From NCBI RefSeq assembly GCF_001612985.1, contig NZ_BDBM01000064.1, forward strand, positions 1 to 43,737: a stretch of 43,737 nt of DNA. Direction: 5' to 3'. The stretch's first letter is position 1. Every line of letters starts with the position of its first letter. Origin of the DNA: Nocardia gamkensis NBRC 108242. GTDB lineage: Bacteria > Actinomycetota > Actinomycetes > Mycobacteriales > Mycobacteriaceae. Both the position numbers and the translations under genes were made by a program. Shown piece by piece: positions 10,378-18,625 of this stretch. Below the pieces are notes generated by a model that saw only the letters and a list, made by a program, of their open reading frames with translations, did no database searches and was not told where the DNA came from.

Positions 10378-10812
10378 CCGGGGCCACGGCGGATCGCAAC
10401 CCGACCCGGAGCCGGACCATCGGGGGTCGACCCCGCGGGAGCCAGATCACCGGCGGATCGACCCGACCCTGCTCCGGCCGCATCGGTTCCGGGCAGCGCT
10501 CCGGGTCAGGGTGTCGCCCAGGCTCCGGCCGCTCAGACTCCGGGCAATCCCCCGGCCCAAGTCGGTGCCCAAGCTCCGACAGAGTCGGGCGCTCGCGCCC
10601 CGATCGGTCCGTCCCCGGCGGAACTTCAGCAGGTGGCCACCGTCCAGCCGGACCATCAGCGGTCAACTCCACCGGAGCCAGAGCACCGACTGGTCATCGG
10701 TGTTAACTCCACCGGAGCCGGAACATCGGCGTGGTCGACTCCGCGGAAGCCAGATCACCGCGGATCAACCCCGGGAGCCGGACCACCGGCGGGTCGACCC
10801 GGCACGAGGCGG
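10378..10812. repeat. Degenerate ~28-32-bp repeats in the ilvA / serine-hydrolase spacer
   Basis: This 448-bp spacer has no clear gene. It holds at least seven imperfect units, starting near 10407, 10436, 10642, 10674, 10714, 10746 and 10774. The consensus is roughly GGAGCCGGACCACCGGCGG followed by TCGACCCC. Units alternate between a GCCGGA and a GCCAGA type, which suggests a ~60-bp dimeric parent. The unit ends in a self-complementary GGGTCGACCC core; the first full copy has the 12-bp palindrome GGGGTCGACCCC. A 170-bp non-repeat block (10471-10640) splits the array. Function is unknown; the palindromic core could fold as terminators between the convergent genes. Confidence 0.75.
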
Positions 10813-10824
10813 GCCGCCGCCGGG

Positions 10825-12075
10825 TCAGGCCGCCTTGGGCGTCTCCGTCGCCGGGATCCGGCGGCGGGAAGCGCGCAGGCAGTTCATCATGAGCGGCAAC
10901 AGCCAGAATGCCGCCGTCTGGTCGTAGCTGAGCTGCGCGGCGGACAGCCGGTTGTGCACGAAGCCCACCGACAGGCCCAGCCGGGGTTCGGCCCAGCCGA
11001 AGGAACCACCGAGGCCGATGTGCCCGAACCCGGCGTGGGCGCCCGGCACCGGCAGCGAGTGGTAGCCCAGCCGCCACATCATCGGCAGGTAGAACAGCGC
11101 ACGGTCGGGCTGGTAGGTCTCGACGCGGCGCAGCGCCTTCATGGTGCGGCGGCCGAGATACCTGCCCCCTGCCACAGTGCCGTCGCCCGCGAGCGCTCCG
11201 TACATCGTGGCCAGCGCGGGCGCGGTGGCCACACCATTGCCCGCGCCGAGTTCGGTCTCCAGGATCGGCGGGCTCGCGCCCTCGAGGATGGCTTCCAGGC
11301 CGGGCAGGAACAGGCAGCGGGTGGCGGCGCCGAGCGCGCCGGGGATCCGGTGGCTGCGGCCGAGAACCGCGGCCCCCAGCGGCTTTCCGAGCATGCTCAG
11401 CTGGGTGCCCGCGAGCGGCGCATAGGTGATCGCCGCACCGGCCGGTGGCTTTCCGAGATACAGGCCGTCGATGCCGAGCGGCTCGGCGACCTCGGTGCGG
11501 ATCAGTTCCGCCAGACTGATGCCGGTGATCGCGCGGGCCAGGCCGCCGACCAGCCAGCCGAAGGTGAGCGCGTGGTAGGTGGGCACGCCGAGCAGGCGGT
11601 CGGGCTTCGCCGCGGCCAGGCGCTGCTCCATCAGCTCGTGATCCAGCACGTCGGCCAGTCCGCCGGTGGCGAGCGGGGCCAGCGCGGACAGTCCCGCCCG
11701 GTGGGTGAGCAGCTGGCGGACGGTGATCTTGCGCTTGCCGTTGGCGCCGAATTCCGGCCAGTACTCCGCGACGGGGGCGGAATAGTCGAGCAACCCGCGG
11801 TCGGCGAGACGATGCACGACGGTGGCGGCGATCCCCTTGGTGGCCGAGAAGATGATCGTGCCGGTGTCTCTTGTCCACGGAGCGTCACCAGCGGAACCGA
11901 TCCAGATGTCGATCAGCGGCTCTCCGTGCCGGTGCAGCGTGAACGCCGCGCCCGCACCCCGGCGAGTGCCGAAGGCCCGTGCGAAAGCACGCACGAACGG
12001 TGCGAATTCGGCGGCTGCGCTGCCACCCATCCCCGGGGGAAGAACCGCGAGGTCCCCGGAAGCGACGTTGCTCAT
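10825..12075 (-). CDS. Beta-lactamase-related serine hydrolase (family VIII esterase type)
   Basis: A 416-residue protein of the class C beta-lactamase fold. Seen: nucleophile motif SATK (77-80) in TIIFSATKGIAATVVHRLAD, LLTHRAGLSAL (about 122-132), the second-motif tyrosine in PTYHALTFGW (Y167) and a late GHIGLGGSFGWAEP box in place of KTG. No signal peptide, so it is probably a cytoplasmic esterase or lipase (EstB/LipL-like) rather than an antibiotic-hydrolysing enzyme. The start is the ATG giving MSNVASGDLA. GGAG lies very close to it. The gene shares the minus strand with treZ, which ends 110 bp upstream of it, and a hairpin separates them. Confidence 0.9.
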   Translation of the reverse strand: MSNVASGDLAVLPPGMGGSAAAEFAPFVRAFARAFGTRRGAGAAFTLHRHGEPLIDIWIGSAGDAPWTRDTGTIIFSATKGIAATVVHRLADRGLLDYSAPVAEYWPEFGANGKRKITVRQLLTHRAGLSALAPLATGGLADVLDHELMEQRLAAAKPDRLLGVPTYHALTFGWLVGGLARAITGISLAELIRTEVAEPLGIDGLYLGKPPAGAAITYAPLAGTQLSMLGKPLGAAVLGRSHRIPGALGAATRCLFLPGLEAILEGASPPILETELGAGNGVATAPALATMYGALAGDGTVAGGRYLGRRTMKALRRVETYQPDRALFYLPMMWRLGYHSLPVPGAHAGFGHIGLGGSFGWAEPRLGLSVGFVHNRLSAAQLSYDQTAAFWLLPLMMNCLRASRRRIPATETPKAA

Positions 12076-12147
12076 CTCTCCACGGTAATGGCATGGGACG
12101 ATTCCGGCAAAGTGCCTGTCTCGGACAGCTGCCCGCCCGTTATCCCG

Positions 12148-12165
12148 AAACCGCCCGAAAGGCGG
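12148..12165 (-). terminator. Terminator after treZ
   Basis: On the minus strand CCGCC-TTTCG-GGCGG is followed by TTTC, 21 bp after the treZ stop and upstream of the serine-hydrolase gene. Stem 5 bp, loop 5 nt. It is a plausible intrinsic terminator that uncouples the two genes. Confidence 0.55.
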
Positions 12166-12185
12166 CCCGGAGCTGGGATTCCACG

Positions 12186-13928
12186 CTATCGGCGCGGGCC
12201 GGGCAGGGCGGTTTCCAGCAGGGTGAAGGAGTGGCCGGGAACGGTTGTGGCGGAAGGGCCGATCGTCGGGGATTCCCAGGACAGCAGCGGAAGGCCCGCG
12301 ATCGGGATCGCGACCTGGTCCTCGCCGAGGTTGCACATCAGGGCCAGCGTGCCCCGGCGTACGACGATCCATCGCGCGGCCTCGTCGTAATCCACCGAAA
12401 CGTGGGTCAGCCAGGGGTCGCTGAGCTCCGGCCGGTCGCGGCGAAGGGCGAGCAGGGCGCGATAGCAGGACAGCAGCCGGGCGTGCTCCGGCTCGTCGGC
12501 TTCGGTCCAGTCGAGCTTGGAGCGCAGGAACGTCTTCACGTCTTGCGGGTCGGGCACCTCGCCTGCGGGCCAGCCGTGTGCGGCGAACTCCTTCTTGCGC
12601 CCGGATGCGGTGGCGGCGGCGATTTCCGGGTCGGTGTGCGAGGTGAAGAACTGGAACGGCGTGCGCGCCCCCCACTCCTCCCCCATGAACAGCATCGGCG
12701 TGAACGGGCCGCACAGGACGAGGGCGGCTTTGATCGCGAGCTGGCCGTCGGTCAGGTAAGCGCTGGGGCGGTCACCGAGCGCCCGGTTGCCGATCTGATC
12801 GTGGTCGCAGGTGTAGGCCAGCAGGGCGCTGCCCGGGATCAGGCCGCGATCGATCGGCCTGCCGTGCGTGCGGCCCCGGAAGCTGGAATACGTTGCGGCG
12901 TGGAAGAACCCGTGCTTCAGGGTGCGGGCCAGGCAGCGCAGCGAGCCGAAGTCGGCGTAATAGCCCTGCCGCTCACCGGAGACGGCGGTGTGCACGGCGT
13001 GGTGCAGGTCGTCGTTCCACTGCGCGGTCAGGCCGTAGCCGCCTGCCGCACGCGGGGTGATGAGCTTCGGGTCGTTGAGATCGCTCTCCGCGATCAGCGT
13101 CAGCGGCCTGCGCACGTGGGTGGCCAGCCGCTCGACGGCGACCGACAGCTCGGCCAGCAGGTGGGTGGCCGTGCGGTCGACCAGGGCGTGCACCGCGTCC
13201 ACGCGCAGCGCGTCGATGTGGAAATCGCGCAACCAGCGCACCGCGTTGTCGAGGATGTATCCGCGCACGTGGTCGGACTGCGGGCCGTCGAGGTTGAGAC
13301 TCTGCCCCCAGGTGTTGCGGCCCTCGGTCAGGTAGGGCGCGAAACGCGGCAGGTAGTTGCCGGACGGGCCGAGATGGTTGTAGACGACGTCCAGGCAGAC
13401 GGCCAGTCCCCGGAGATGGCAGGCGTTGACGAAGCGCTGGAGGCCGTCGGGCCCGCCGTAGCTCTCCTGCACCGCGTACCAGAGCACGCCGTCGTAGCCC
13501 CAGTTGTGCGTGCCGTCGAAGGCGTTCACCGGCATCACTTCGACCACGGTGACGCCCAGGCCGACGAGATGGTCCAGCCGGTCGATCGCGGCGTCGAAGG
13601 TGCCTTCGGGGGTGAACGTTCCGATGTGCAGTTCGTAGTAGACCGCCCCGGCGTGCGGCCGCCCGGTCCAGTCCGCGTCCGTCCATCCCGCCGGATCGAG
13701 GGTGTGCAGCGCCGAGCGGGCGTGCACCCCGTCGGGCTGGCGCGGCGAGCGGGGATCGGGCAGCACGGTCGGGTCGTCATCGAGCAGGAAGCCGTACCTG
13801 GCTCCGCTCGCGGCCGGAATATCGGTGCGCCACCACCCGTCCGGCGACCGAGTCATCGAGTGGACGACACCCTCCAGATCCAATCGCACCGCCTCCGGCC
13901 GCGGCGCCCACACCTCGAACAAAGTCAC
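12186..13928 (-). CDS. treZ: Malto-oligosyltrehalose trehalohydrolase (TreZ)
   Basis: GH13 enzyme (580 aa) that cuts trehalose from the end of maltooligosyl-trehalose made by TreY. Seen: an N-terminal CBM48-like domain starting FEVWAPRPEAVRLDL, YYELHIGTFTPEGTF (about 97-111), LDVVYNHLGPSGNY (179-192), nucleophile D244 in IDALRVDAVHAL, acid/base E281 in LIAESDLND, and YTCDHDQIGNRALGDR. The GTG giving (V)TLFEVWAPR is used; further upstream sequence loses the family pattern. It is on the opposite strand from glgX-treY and 5.3 kb from treY. In mycobacteria the three genes are adjacent, so this is a local rearrangement. Confidence 0.95.
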   Translation of the reverse strand: MTLFEVWAPRPEAVRLDLEGVVHSMTRSPDGWWRTDIPAASGARYGFLLDDDPTVLPDPRSPRQPDGVHARSALHTLDPAGWTDADWTGRPHAGAVYYELHIGTFTPEGTFDAAIDRLDHLVGLGVTVVEVMPVNAFDGTHNWGYDGVLWYAVQESYGGPDGLQRFVNACHLRGLAVCLDVVYNHLGPSGNYLPRFAPYLTEGRNTWGQSLNLDGPQSDHVRGYILDNAVRWLRDFHIDALRVDAVHALVDRTATHLLAELSVAVERLATHVRRPLTLIAESDLNDPKLITPRAAGGYGLTAQWNDDLHHAVHTAVSGERQGYYADFGSLRCLARTLKHGFFHAATYSSFRGRTHGRPIDRGLIPGSALLAYTCDHDQIGNRALGDRPSAYLTDGQLAIKAALVLCGPFTPMLFMGEEWGARTPFQFFTSHTDPEIAAATASGRKKEFAAHGWPAGEVPDPQDVKTFLRSKLDWTEADEPEHARLLSCYRALLALRRDRPELSDPWLTHVSVDYDEAARWIVVRRGTLALMCNLGEDQVAIPIAGLPLLSWESPTIGPSATTVPGHSFTLLETALPGPRR

Positions 13929-14140
13929 CGCGCCAGCATCGCACGCGCACACCCGGCCCGCCGGATACGGACACCGACCTCGACCACAGCGGCATGTGCC
14001 GTCCCGGCTTGCCGACCAACCGGCTGAAGTCGCTTCACTCGGTCCGCGCAACCACGCTGACCGGGCCGGGCGCGGGGCGCCCACCGGGTTGTGGGCGTAG
14101 GACCCTGGCCCGGACGGGCGATGCCTGCAAGAGTGGAGGT

Positions 14141-14758
14141 GTGGGTGTCTATGCGGAGCACGTGGTTCCCCGGATCGTCAACCTGGCCTGCGGGATGCGG
14201 GACCTGGATCCGCTGCGCGAGCGGGCCTGCGCCGATCTGCACGGGCAGGTCGTGGAAGTCGGTTTCGGTTCGGGATTGAACGTGCCGTTCTACCCGGCGA
14301 CGGTCGCGTCGGTGCGTGCGGTCGAGCCCGCCGATCTGGGCTGGCGGCTGGCGAGCGACCGCGTCGCCGCCGCCACCGTGCCGATCGAGCGGGCCGGGCT
14401 GGACGGGCAGGCGCTGCCCTTCCCGGACGGGACCTTCGACTGCGCGCTGTCGACCTGGACGATGTGCACCATCCCCGACATCGCCGCCGCGCTCGCCGAG
14501 GTGCGCCGGGTGCTCGTCCCCGGTGGGACCCTGCATTTCGTCGAACACGGGCTGGCGCCGGACGAGAAGGTGCGGGCGTGGCAGAACCGGCTGAACCCGG
14601 TCCAGAAACGACTGTTCGGCGGCTGCCACCTGAACCGCGATATCCGCGGCCTGGTGACAGACGCCGGTTTCGAGATCCGCGACGCCGAGTCGTTCTACGG
14701 GGAGCACGCTCCCCGCTTCCTGGTCGCCCAGACGCTCGGTGTCGCGGTGTCGCCCTGA
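14141..14758 (+). CDS. Class I SAM-dependent methyltransferase
   Basis: A 205-residue protein. Seen: motif I VVEVGFGSGLNVPFYP (about residues 37-52), the acidic V(R)AVEPADLG, ALPFPDGTFDCALSTWTMCT (motif II/III region) and LAEVRRVLVPGGTLHFVEHG. The late region QKRLFGGCHLNRDIRGLVTDAGFEI is typical of the phosphatidylethanolamine N-methyltransferase-like Methyltransf_11 group; the actual substrate is unknown. The GTG giving (V)GVYAEHVVPR is taken as start, with GGAGGT just in front. Its stop is 3 bp from the end of the convergent secreted-protein gene, so no terminator fits between them. Confidence 0.88.
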   Translation: MGVYAEHVVPRIVNLACGMRDLDPLRERACADLHGQVVEVGFGSGLNVPFYPATVASVRAVEPADLGWRLASDRVAAATVPIERAGLDGQALPFPDGTFDCALSTWTMCTIPDIAAALAEVRRVLVPGGTLHFVEHGLAPDEKVRAWQNRLNPVQKRLFGGCHLNRDIRGLVTDAGFEIRDAESFYGEHAPRFLVAQTLGVAVSP

Positions 14759-14761
14759 CGA

Positions 14762-15163
14762 TCAGACGATGCGGACCGACAAGGTGTAGGTCGCGTTGCC
14801 GCGACTCGGCTCCACCGAGATGGTGTAGTAGCCGCTGCGCGGCAGGGTGATCCGGCTCCAGGTCTCCTCCAGGCACAGGACGCTTCCGCCGGGGGCGGTG
14901 GTGGTGAACCGCGCGTTGCCCTCGACCGAGGTGAGTTCCGTGATCAGCGTCTGCCCGGCCCGCGCCTCGAACGCGTAGGTGTCGGCGTCGCCGCGAACCA
15001 CCGCGCCGTCGATGGACGCGTGGTCGCTCCCCGGCGCGAATTTGATCTCGTATACCGACCCCGCGTTCGCGGCGCCCGCGCCGACCGCCGCGACGCCGAA
15101 CGCGGCCGCGAGCACGGTGGCGCCGAGTACGAGCAGGCGCAGGCTCCGGAGTATGGCTTGCAT
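14762..15163 (-). CDS. Small secreted protein, unknown function
   Basis: A 133-residue protein with a Sec signal peptide. A positive start (MQAILRSLR) precedes a hydrophobic core (LLVLGATVLAAAFGVAAVGAG) and a cleavage site near ANAGS. The mature part (~98 residues) is beta-rich, FEARAGQTLITELTSVEGNA through RSGYYTISVEPSRGNATYTLSVRIV. That pattern recalls pre-peptidase C-terminal (PPC)-type beta-sandwich domains, so it may bind a surface partner. GAGG lies 8 nt before the ATG. It is divergent from the TetR gene. Confidence 0.8.
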   Translation of the reverse strand: MQAILRSLRLLVLGATVLAAAFGVAAVGAGAANAGSVYEIKFAPGSDHASIDGAVVRGDADTYAFEARAGQTLITELTSVEGNARFTTTAPGGSVLCLEETWSRITLPRSGYYTISVEPSRGNATYTLSVRIV

Positions 15164-15293
15164 GACGATCCTCTTTCCTGGAGTGGACGACTTGCCCAGA
15201 ACTGTCCGCCACCCCGCCAATCGAATGCTTAACGGCCGCTTGGACATCAGAACACCGCAGGTCGGAGCCCCGCCCGGAATATACTGTAACGAT

Positions 15294-15306
15294 CTGTTCA
15301 AAACAG
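15294..15306. promoter_or_regulatory. Putative TetR operator
   Basis: CTGTT-CAA-AACAG is a perfect 5-3-5 dyad 16 bp before the TetR start, with an outer ACTGT/ACAGT pair (15283-15287, 15303-15307). A related sequence, GATCAGTACAATA, sits before the MFS gene (about 15942-15954), against GATCTGTTCAAAA here. Autoregulation and exporter control are inferred. Confidence 0.5.
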
Positions 15307-15321
15307 TGCTAGCGTGAACCC

Positions 15322-15894
15322 ATGCCACGCCCCAGGTTGTTCGACGAGGACCGCGCACTGGACGCGGCGATGCGCGCGTTCTGGCGCACGGGGTACGAAG
15401 CGACCTCCACCGAAGACCTGTGCGCCGCGACCGGACTGGGCCGCAGCAGCATCTACAACACCTTCACCAGCAAACGCGACCTGTTCGAGCGCGCCCTGCG
15501 CCGCTACATGACGACCAAGAACGCCGCGACATTCGACCTGCTCGACAGCCGGACGGAGGTGCGCGCGAAGATCCGCGCACTGCTGTGGCAAATCGTCGAG
15601 GCCCCCGAGGAGGACCCGCTCGGCTGTCTCGTGGTCAATTCGACGATCGAGTTGGCCCCGCGCGACCGCGAACTGGCCGCCGTACTCGCCGCCGACCAGG
15701 AGCGACGGCTCGCCGTGCTGACCGACGCGTTCGAAACGGCCAGACGCGCGGGCGAGATCGCACCGGACAAGAACCCGTCCGCCCTGGCCCACTTCGTGAT
15801 CGCCACCATCGGCGGCATGCGAGTGGCCGCACGCGGCGGCGCGGATCGCGAGACACTGGCCGCCATCGCGACTACCGCGCTCGACGCGCTCTGA
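15322..15894 (+). CDS. TetR/AcrR-family transcriptional regulator
   Basis: A 190-residue regulator. The N-terminal helix-turn-helix includes AMRAFWRTGYEATSTEDLCAATGLGRSSIYNTF (about residues 13-50). The GRSSIYNTFTSKRDLF pattern and the C-terminal region (EDPLGCLVVNSTIELAPRD) resemble the TetR_C_16 type often next to drug exporters. It is followed 72 bp later, on the same strand, by an MFS exporter gene. A dyad lies 16 bp in front of its ATG. It probably represses itself and the exporter until a drug-like ligand binds. Confidence 0.92.
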   Translation: MPRPRLFDEDRALDAAMRAFWRTGYEATSTEDLCAATGLGRSSIYNTFTSKRDLFERALRRYMTTKNAATFDLLDSRTEVRAKIRALLWQIVEAPEEDPLGCLVVNSTIELAPRDRELAAVLAADQERRLAVLTDAFETARRAGEIAPDKNPSALAHFVIATIGGMRVAARGGADRETLAAIATTALDAL

Positions 15895-15966
15895 ACCTTC
15901 CACCCCTGGCGACAGTTTTGCCGCGCCCGCATTTTGGATAGATCAGTACAATATAAGGAGGTACCG

Positions 15967-17163
15967 ATGCCCGTGGCGATCTACGTCCTGGGTCTGTCGA
16001 TCTTCGCCCAGGGCACCTCGGAGCTGATGCTCGCGGGCCTGCTCACCGAGATGGCCGCGGACCTGGGCGTCTCCGTGCCGCGCGCGGGCCTGCTCATCTC
16101 GGGGTTCGCCCTGGGCATGCTGGTGGGCGCGCCGGTGCTGGCCGTGGCGACGCTGCGCTGGTCGCGGCGCACCGCACTGCTCGCGTTTCTCGCGGTGTTC
16201 GTCGGCACCCACGTGGTCGGGGCGCTGACCTCGGATTACTGGGTGCTCTTCGCGACGCGGGTGGTCGGCGCGTTCGTCTACGCCGGATTCTGGGCGGTCG
16301 CGGCGACGACGGCGATCGGGCTGGTGCCCGCCACCGCGCGCGGCAAGGCGATGAGCATCGTCGCGGGCGGGCTCACCCTGGCCATCATCATCGGGCTCCC
16401 GGCGGGCACCGTGATCGGGCAGCAACTGGGTTGGCGGGCGGCGTTCTGGGCGGTGGCGCTGCTGTCGGCGGCGGCCGGGATCGGCGTGCTGGCGAAGATC
16501 CCCGGCGGACGCACCGACGCGCCGCTGCGACTGCGCACCGAACTGCGCACGATGATGCGTCCCGCGCTGTGGCTGTCCTACGCCACCACCGCGCTGTCCA
16601 TCGCCGCCCTGATGGTCACCTTCGCCTACCTCGGCGCTCTGCTGTCCCACACCACCGGCATGGCGGACGGCTGGATTCCGGCGGTACTCGGCGTCTACGG
16701 ACTCGGCGCGTTCCTGGGCATCGTCCTCGGTGGGCGCACCGCCGACACTCGCCCGCTCACCAGCCTGTACGTCGGCATCACCGGCGGCGTGCTCACCTCC
16801 GCGCTACTCGCCGTCACCATGGAACACGCCGTGCCCGTCGTGCTGCTGTCGTTCCTGTTGGGGGCGTTCGGCTTCGGCATCAACCCGACCTTGAACAGCC
16901 GCGTCTTCACCCTCGCGGGCGACGCGCCCACCCTCGCGGGCGCCACGAACATCTCCTCGTTCAACGTCGGCATCACCGCAGGCCCCTGGCTCGGCGGCCT
17001 CGCCATCGGCGCGGGCCTCGGCTACCCGGCGGTGGCCTGGATCGGCGTGGTTCTCGGCCTCGCCGCCCTCGCCGTCGTCGCATGCAGCCATGCCCTGCAC
17101 CGCAAGGAGGTGGCGCGATCGTCGGTCGAGCCACCTGCACCGGCACTGGCCGACGTGGGATAG
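15967..17163 (+). CDS. MFS transporter, Cmx/CmrA chloramphenicol-exporter type
   Basis: A 398-residue, 12-helix drug:H+ antiporter. The N-terminus (MPVAIYVLGLSIFAQGTSELMLAGLL, about 1-26) and DLGVSVPRAGLLISGFALGMLVGAPVLA closely follow the Cmx/CmrA and sugar-efflux group. The antiporter motif A region is ATLRWSRRTAL, and motif C-like glycines are seen in IIIGLPAGTVIGQQLGWRAAFW. A perfect AAGGAGG lies 4-5 nt before the ATG and decides the start over a candidate 33 nt upstream. It ends in a strong hairpin. Substrate identity is inferred from family resemblance only. Confidence 0.9.
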   Translation: MPVAIYVLGLSIFAQGTSELMLAGLLTEMAADLGVSVPRAGLLISGFALGMLVGAPVLAVATLRWSRRTALLAFLAVFVGTHVVGALTSDYWVLFATRVVGAFVYAGFWAVAATTAIGLVPATARGKAMSIVAGGLTLAIIIGLPAGTVIGQQLGWRAAFWAVALLSAAAGIGVLAKIPGGRTDAPLRLRTELRTMMRPALWLSYATTALSIAALMVTFAYLGALLSHTTGMADGWIPAVLGVYGLGAFLGIVLGGRTADTRPLTSLYVGITGGVLTSALLAVTMEHAVPVVLLSFLLGAFGFGINPTLNSRVFTLAGDAPTLAGATNISSFNVGITAGPWLGGLAIGAGLGYPAVAWIGVVLGLAALAVVACSHALHRKEVARSSVEPPAPALADVG

Positions 17164-17178
17164 CCCTTCCCGCATAGG

Positions 17179-17224
17179 CAGCGGCCCTGGCCCGACGTGG
17201 CGTAGATCGGGTGCAGGGCCGCTG
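17179..17224 (+). terminator. Terminator after the MFS gene
   Basis: CAGCGGCCCTG (17179-17189) pairs perfectly with CAGGGCCGCTG (17214-17224) over 11 bp, with a 24-nt loop, and is followed by TTT. It lies 16 bp after the MFS stop. It can also stop minus-strand transcription from the DUF397 side. Confidence 0.75.
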
Positions 17225-17239
17225 TTTCGGCGGAAATAT

Positions 17240-17449
17240 CCTGTTCAGGTCGGTCGAACTCCCCGTCATGGACGCAGACTGCGAAGGCATGCCACTGGCC
17301 TGGCGCGGAGATCAACGCCTGGCCAGTCGGGTCCTTCGAGTCGCGGACACCGACAAGCCGTGCCCTCAGCCAGGCGACTTCGACGGATTCGCCCCCGTGC
17401 CGCTATGGGTCGACTTGAATCATCGCGCGCTGGTCATGCCAATGGCCAT
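17240..17449 (-). pseudogene. Decayed DUF397 gene
   Basis: On the minus strand the start reads MAIGMTSAR, then TGA where the intact neighbour has Trp (ARWFKSTHSGTG), then FKSTHSGTG. A 1-bp deletion or insertion follows, and the homology continues in another frame: ESVEVAWL, LVGVRDSKDPTGQALI, SAPGQWHAFAVCVHDGEFDRP. It is thus a second copy of the DUF397 gene at 17523-17735, inactivated by one nonsense change and one frameshift. No stop follows the usual family end, so the ancestral terminus is also lost. Confidence 0.8.
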
Positions 17450-17522
17450 GGTTGGGGCTCCTTACCCCTGCGTGACTAGGGGTTTCGACGGTAGCTCCTC
17501 CTCCGATAGCTCCCGACCTGGC

Positions 17523-17735
17523 TCAGGAAGAGGGCCGAGTGAACTCCCCGTCCCGAACCGCAGCGGCGAAAGCATCCCACTGGCCTGGCGCGAAGGTCAA
17601 CGCCGGGCCGGTCGGGTTCTTCGAATCGCGGACACCGACATGCCCTGCGTCCAGCCAGGCGACTTCGACACATTCGTTCCCCGTCCCGCTGTGTGTCGAC
17701 TTGAACCATCGCGCGCCGGTTAGGCCGATAGTCAC
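17523..17735 (-). CDS. DUF397-domain protein
   Basis: A 70-residue protein that is essentially one DUF397 domain: (V)TIGLTGARWFKSTHSGTGN, ECVEVAWLDAGHVGVRDSK, NPTGPALTFAPGQWDAFAAAV, RDGEFTRPSS. In actinomycetes such proteins are encoded next to XRE regulators with a DUF5753 domain (WhiJ/AbaA-type loci) and are thought to bind and antagonise the regulator. The GTG start overlaps the XRE stop (GTGA, 4 nt) with AAGGAG 9 nt before it, so translation is coupled to the regulator. Confidence 0.93.
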   Translation of the reverse strand: MTIGLTGARWFKSTHSGTGNECVEVAWLDAGHVGVRDSKNPTGPALTFAPGQWDAFAAAVRDGEFTRPSS

Positions 17736-18625
17736 TGTTCATATCTCCTTGCCACCTGCCGGAGCAGGTCTCTCGATGGTTGTTCCTCCAGCGCAGCGCA
17801 CAGGATCGTTTCGTGGATTCTGCGGTAGCGCTTCACATCGTCCTCGTCTTCGAAAAACATTACGCCGGTGTTGTTTTCGGCGTATACAACTGGAGGCTCC
17901 GATCGACCGCCAGGACCGTACACCGGGAAATCGAGCATGATATAGGGCAGCACGGGGACACAGTCGCCCGGAAACCCGGCCGTGAATGGCAGTATCCGTA
18001 CGGTGACGTTTGGGCGAGTGCTCATGTCCGCCATATGTCGATGTTGCGCAGCCATGACGGCACGGGAGCCTACGATCGTGTGCAGAACACCCTCGTGCAC
18101 TACGAACTCAGCCCTTACAGGGTCTATTCGCCGAGTCAGGATCGCTGCCCGCCGCAATCGTAGTTCTACACGGCGCTCGATATCTTCCTGAGTATCATTC
18201 GGAAGATACGGCCGCTCAATTGCTCCCGCGTAATCGGCTACTTGGAGCAGGCCCGGGATAACGAGTGGCTGGTACATTGCAAGTTGCGACGCACCGGATT
18301 CGAGCCCGAGATACGTGTTGAATCCAGGCATAATCAGATTTCGGGACGCCTGCCACCATGATTTCGTAGGTGTCTGCTGCGCAAGAATTTTCAGCTCTTC
18401 GATCTGTTCCGCGTCGAGACCGTACAGCTTGCCGAACGCCTCCACATCGCGCAGTTTGACCTTGTCGTTCTGCCCCTTCTCGATCCTGCCGACCGAAGTC
18501 TTGCCCATCTCCATGAGCTGCGCGGCGCGCTCCAGGGTGAACCCGGCACCTTCCCGAGCCTCCCGCAATGCCCGGCCGAGTTGCCGACGCGGCAATGTCG
18601 AACCGGGCTGATCGTCTTTCCCCAT
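17732..18625 (-). CDS. XRE-family regulator with DUF5753 domain (WhiJ-like)
   Basis: A 297-residue protein. The N-terminal helix-turn-helix is ALREAREGAGFTLERAAQLM, EMGKTSVGRIEKGQNDKVK (about residues 19-57). A DUF5753-type ligand or partner-binding domain follows, with QASRNLIMPGFNTYLGLESGA (near 95), YQPLVIPGLLQVADYAGAIE (near 118-137), REEL-like RRVELRLRRAAIL, and FVVHEGVLHTIVGSRAVMAAQ. The first codons are MGKDDQPGSTLPRR. It forms a 4-nt overlapping pair with a DUF397 gene. Members of these pairs control development or behave like toxin-antitoxin modules in Streptomyces; the role here is inferred. A GTCCGAA/TTCGGAC dyad at 18648-18682 in the divergent gap may be its operator. Confidence 0.92.
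   Translation of the reverse strand: MGKDDQPGSTLPRRQLGRALREAREGAGFTLERAAQLMEMGKTSVGRIEKGQNDKVKLRDVEAFGKLYGLDAEQIEELKILAQQTPTKSWWQASRNLIMPGFNTYLGLESGASQLAMYQPLVIPGLLQVADYAGAIERPYLPNDTQEDIERRVELRLRRAAILTRRIDPVRAEFVVHEGVLHTIVGSRAVMAAQHRHMADMSTRPNVTVRILPFTAGFPGDCVPVLPYIMLDFPVYGPGGRSEPPVVYAENNTGVMFFEDEDDVKRYRRIHETILCAALEEQPSRDLLRQVARRYEQ

Noticed and set aside
10378..10812. Repeat array read as a CRISPR
   Set aside because: Units are contiguous and degenerate without equal-length unique spacers, and there are no cas genes.
10825..12075. Serine hydrolase as an antibiotic-resistance beta-lactamase
   Set aside because: It has SATK and a Tyr motif but no signal peptide and no KTG box; esterase of family VIII type is more likely.
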